Source of the DNA: Protula sp. h YS-2021
Taxonomy: Eukaryota > Annelida > Polychaeta > Sabellida > Serpulidae
Direction of reading: 5' to 3'
DNA: 64,000 nucleotides
NCBI GenBank assembly: GCA_949752745.1
Contig: OX457026.1
Span: 69,496,591-69,560,590 of the forward strand
Below are positions 60,441 through 64,000 of the stretch, one piece after another. The notes under the pieces were generated by a model. The model saw only the letters and a list, made by a program, of their open reading frames with translations. It did no database searches and was not told where the DNA came from. The stretch's first letter is position 1. Each line of letters opens with the position of its first letter. The position numbers and the translations under genes were made by a program.

Positions 60441-63400
60441 CCTACGCCAGATAGGAAAACAATGATTTTATATAGTAAGTATAGTCAAATACATTTCCGG
60501 CTAAGAAATATTTGATTAAACAGCATCATAAACAAAAATACATCTCTGAAAAAATGTAAATATGCGAAAAGTCATGCGAGCAAGCAAGCATTAATGTTTC
60601 CGGAGTTAGATAGATTTTTATTTACTGTTTTTATGGATTCATACGTTGTTTTAGACCAAAGAGATAATTGTAAGTTTCGTACTCTTACTAGTTAAGAGTA
60701 TTTTCCTCTTATTCTACACTGTGATTGATTATGCGTCAATGTAATTAAAAACTACACTGAACTGCAATTAACCCATTAAATGACAATCACCCATGTTTCT
60801 TGCATAACCGCATTATTAACACTTGGAATTAAAGAGTACTTTTCTTTAATTCTACTCCTTGGTGGATTATTCATCAGCGCAGTTGAAAACTACACTGAAT
60901 TGCAATTATTACATCAAAAGGTATTTATTTATTTTATTTACGTTTGCTCAGGAACCCTAAAATTCATATCTAATGAACATTCATAAAATACACGGTCAAA
61001 TATTATTCTACATGTGCCTCTCCACAAGAAAGAATAAAGCAATAATTCTTTTAGAGTTTTTCACTCAAATCGAATATTAATAACAAGTATCACATTTAGG
61101 ATCGCTATTCGTCATGACTGTTCCTGTACTGTTCATTGTAAAAAGGGATATAATGAGAACAAATTCCACAAAGCCTTCTGTTCTACCAGTTCTTCTGCTT
61201 AACATCCAACTTAAAATCCGATAGGCTACTTATCATGGAGTTTAAAATGTACTCATAACCTAGAAAAATGGACATGTTATTTGTAAATGATATTTATTTT
61301 GTGTATATTCCCTATATTTGTGTATATAGTTCAAAACAGAGGCAAAAAGATTTTGCTTTATGTAAACTAATTTTAATAATGATGTAAAGATTATATTCTA
61401 TGACGCAACTCGTTAGAGACATCATTTCTTAGACAAAAACGAATAAATGTTATTTCAGTAACACAGAACAGCAAGATATAAAACTGGTTCCCTAATGTAC
61501 TCATTCAAATTCACAGTTTAATAAACGGAATAGATATGGAGTTACAGTGCACTCGTATACACCATACTACTGGAATAAATAATTACTAAAATGATAATAT
61601 CGCAGGTTTGCATGTTTCAGATGTTGAACTGTCCTGGGTTAATTCCCAAAGGAATTCAGAATGTTTCATTACATTTATCTCTAATCTTTCATAAAAGCAA
61701 TGGTTACTAAAATGGTATGCAGATAACAGATCCAAGCAGGATATTGAATGGTGCTCTATTTGCTAGTCTTCTTCTTATGGGGGCTAAATTTATCGCCAGA
61801 TGGAGACAGTAAAGACACGTATAATTAACAATTGTCACTCAATAAAGCTATTTTTGTAAGTCACACATCAACGAAACAGTATTTACAAAGGTTACGAGAA
61901 ACAACTTTCAGTCTACATAGAAACAAACTGCTTCGGGTTATCAATCGGCTAGACAACTGCACCGCTTTCAACAACCCCATAATCGTGGTCGAGGTGTGCA
62001 ACGTAGTCAGCAACGTTCATGAGCTTGATTATATTTCCAACAGGTATGACAAAATTGTTTACTTTTACAACAATACTGATGCCCTTCAGTTTTGATCTTT
62101 GTATTTTAAAGTGCTGATGTAAATAAGAGTTTCAAATTATGAAATTAAAATCACTGCGATTGTTGAAAATAGCTCTTACAAGCATAAAAATTTACTAGGT
62201 TGTTATGCAATTGTACAAGATACTATTAACAGGCTGCTTTTGTGTGGTAGCCTTTTCTTAGATCCCGCAAACAAAGTTAGATTAATATCCAACAGCCAAA
62301 CCAAAGCTGAAATGTTCGACACATTGAGTTTATGTCTTGGCCTATTTTATGTCTATGTGATGCCTAGAGATTAATTTGCATCAAGCTACATCGTGATACA
62401 CACGAAATCGATCCCAAAAGATTTTAGTATCAGTCAGAGTCACGATATATCCAATATAGCATACTCTAGAAATATTGATATGGAGTCACAGACAAAGGAT
62501 TGGTCTATAATATGGTTGTTCCCATTAAGAGGGCATTATATTAGATGCAAAGTTAGAAGACATTACCAAAATGTATTCAGATAAATGTTATGGCCCTCAG
62601 TTACTTCTTAGGTGCGATTTTGATGTCAAAATTTTACCACCAACCAATATTGTGTGCAAATATGTTGAATTATACAACAGAAATCATATCTTCTTCTAAT
62701 GTAGTTGATATTATGTGGAACAATTCTCATGTCTTAATGAATGATCAAAACACTGGCATAAGAAGGCATAGTCTATGTTCACGATGTGTGTGATGAATAA
62801 GGGCAGTGGTTATTGTTCCAACATTTTAAGGATAAATTTGGCCTACAACTCTCTTGACAGACATAGGTGTTATTGGGGATGTTAAGAATGTCATAAAGCA
62901 GTTTCAAGATCTTTCAAAAGTGTCATTGCTCGATGTTAGAAGCAACTTACTTAGGCTGAAATGATGGATTACGAAACTTGAAAAGGGCGGGAAGTAAACC
63001 ATTTTATGAAGAGTCTGTAAGTCTTAAATTGAAAGCTACAGCTACCTTAATTTACCTAAATTCCACAATCAGTGTCCAACAAAACATGCTGTACGAGAGC
63101 AGGGTGCTGGCTCATGAATGTATATGAGAAATTAACCTTTTACCTATTCAGTCGTGGCAACCTATTTAAATGAAGACTGAAAGGAATAGATATATATGAA
63201 ATATATTGTTAAAATGTACCGCACACAACAGTACGCAATGGCGGAGTGTCATAGAACAGAAAGGTGATAGAAGGAAAATAGTGGTACGTTTGACCAAAAT
63301 ACCTTGCTTAGGCGTAATCTACCCAAAACAGAATTTAGTTTTTGAGTAAACAAACCAGCCTGAGACCTCATTTTGTTAACCATAAAAATATATTTATGTC

Positions 63401-63815
63401 ACACTAGAGGATAAAAAAACTCTGTTAGGATCTGTTGTAATAAATTTTACAGAGAGTATTGGCAGATAAATTTACCTTAACTGCATTAAAATTTATCAGC
63501 AAGTGGAGGAATTTTTCCAACTAATTACTTAAAAATTAATTGAAGAGTGAATTTGGCAGTGCTCTACTTGGAAATCTGACATCGAAGTTTTAACGTTGTA
63601 CATATCGACCAATATTGGGAGCATTAACCTAGGTGTATTCCCGCAATTTTAACCATTTATATAACTATTGGAATGTTAACACTGGCACAGTACAGTTGCT
63701 GCAAGACACACAGATGTCTAAAGAATGGCAACAACGGTAGAAACAGCCATGGCAACCATTTTTTCTATGATTTATACCAATGGTATCAAAGATATACATG
63801 TATGTTCTAGATGCG
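60441..63815. other. AT-rich non-coding DNA, no gene recognised
   Basis: Frames of 60-87 codons (for example 61832-62095 and 62393-62793) show no family motif. Composition is strongly AT-rich. No array or RNA gene was identified. Confidence 0.5.
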
Positions 63816-63819
63816 TATA

Positions 63820-63980
63820 TAAAACAGCCCGTATAGCCCCACATTTAGTATAGATGAAATGAACATATTCTTATCTGGACAGGTCCCCCAATATGATAAA
63901 ACCTAAGAACTTAGTTGATTGCACACGCTCGATCGCTTCATCATGAATAATAATCGGAGGGAGAACAGGTTTGGTTGTCC
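63820..63980 (-). pseudogene. LINE reverse-transcriptase fragment (C-terminal part)
   Basis: The minus-strand translation contains IIIHDEAIERVQSTKFLGF followed by LGDLS, the conserved IERV-x-S-x-KFLG motif region at the end of the RT domain of jockey/CR1-type non-LTR retrotransposons. An in-frame stop lies at 63871-63873, and the following HFIYTK-like segment continues the similarity. The fragment may extend past the window edge. It is a decayed copy. Confidence 0.65.
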
Positions 63981-64000
63981 AAAAATTTACTTAAATTTCT

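Noticed and set aside
61832..62793. Several 63-87-codon frames near the right end
   Set aside because: AT-rich, no motif, no consistent splice structure.

Overview
This is a eukaryotic, metazoan stretch of DNA: AT-rich, gene-poor, full of microsatellites, homopolymer G/C runs and transposon remnants. It holds one clear split protein-coding gene. The Myc protein, the bivalve pearl-like style of the repeats and the tRNA-like remnants suggest a lophotrochozoan, most likely a mollusc (possibly a bivalve). No bacterial operons, ribosome binding sites, rRNA or intact tRNA genes were seen.

The gene is a MYC proto-oncogene orthologue on the + strand. It has two coding exons (53416-54055 and 55432-56192) with a 1,376-bp intron, giving about 466 residues. 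It carries MB0, MB1 (the LLTPPTSP phosphodegron), MB2 (QDCMWS), the acidic EEEIDVV block at the exon junction and a C-terminal bHLH-leucine zipper. About 1 kb upstream lies a promoter-like CCAAT, E2F and TATA-like cluster (52376-52461). A small inverted-repeat element sits in the intron.

The rest is non-coding and repeat-dominated. Positions 1-9700 are mostly featureless apart from a tRNA-like remnant, a 16-bp minisatellite and an old repeat copy. From 10.8 to 34.6 kb there is a dense cluster of Helitron/Helentron-derived non-autonomous elements (HINE, pearl-like). They share a TCCCA(C/T)TTGCAAAC-type 5' end or a related second type, an internal 139-bp tandem monomer, and a 3' end made of a hairpin followed by CTAG. 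The copy at 26.3-28.9 kb holds a 692-bp higher-order repeat. The copy at 29.6-31.2 kb is interrupted by a 1,003-bp inverted-repeat transposon with a CCGG target duplication and a decayed Gypsy-type integrase fragment, so it looks Ginger-like. Related CCGG/TGTARCAG-type ends recur near 36.7, 44.5 and 60.3 kb. LINE reverse-transcriptase scraps lie at 33.4 and 63.9 kb.

Positions 34.6-52 kb and 57-64 kb contain no gene I can support. They hold scattered small inverted-repeat elements, G/C homopolymers, ATT, CA and TC microsatellites, and AT-rich unique sequence.
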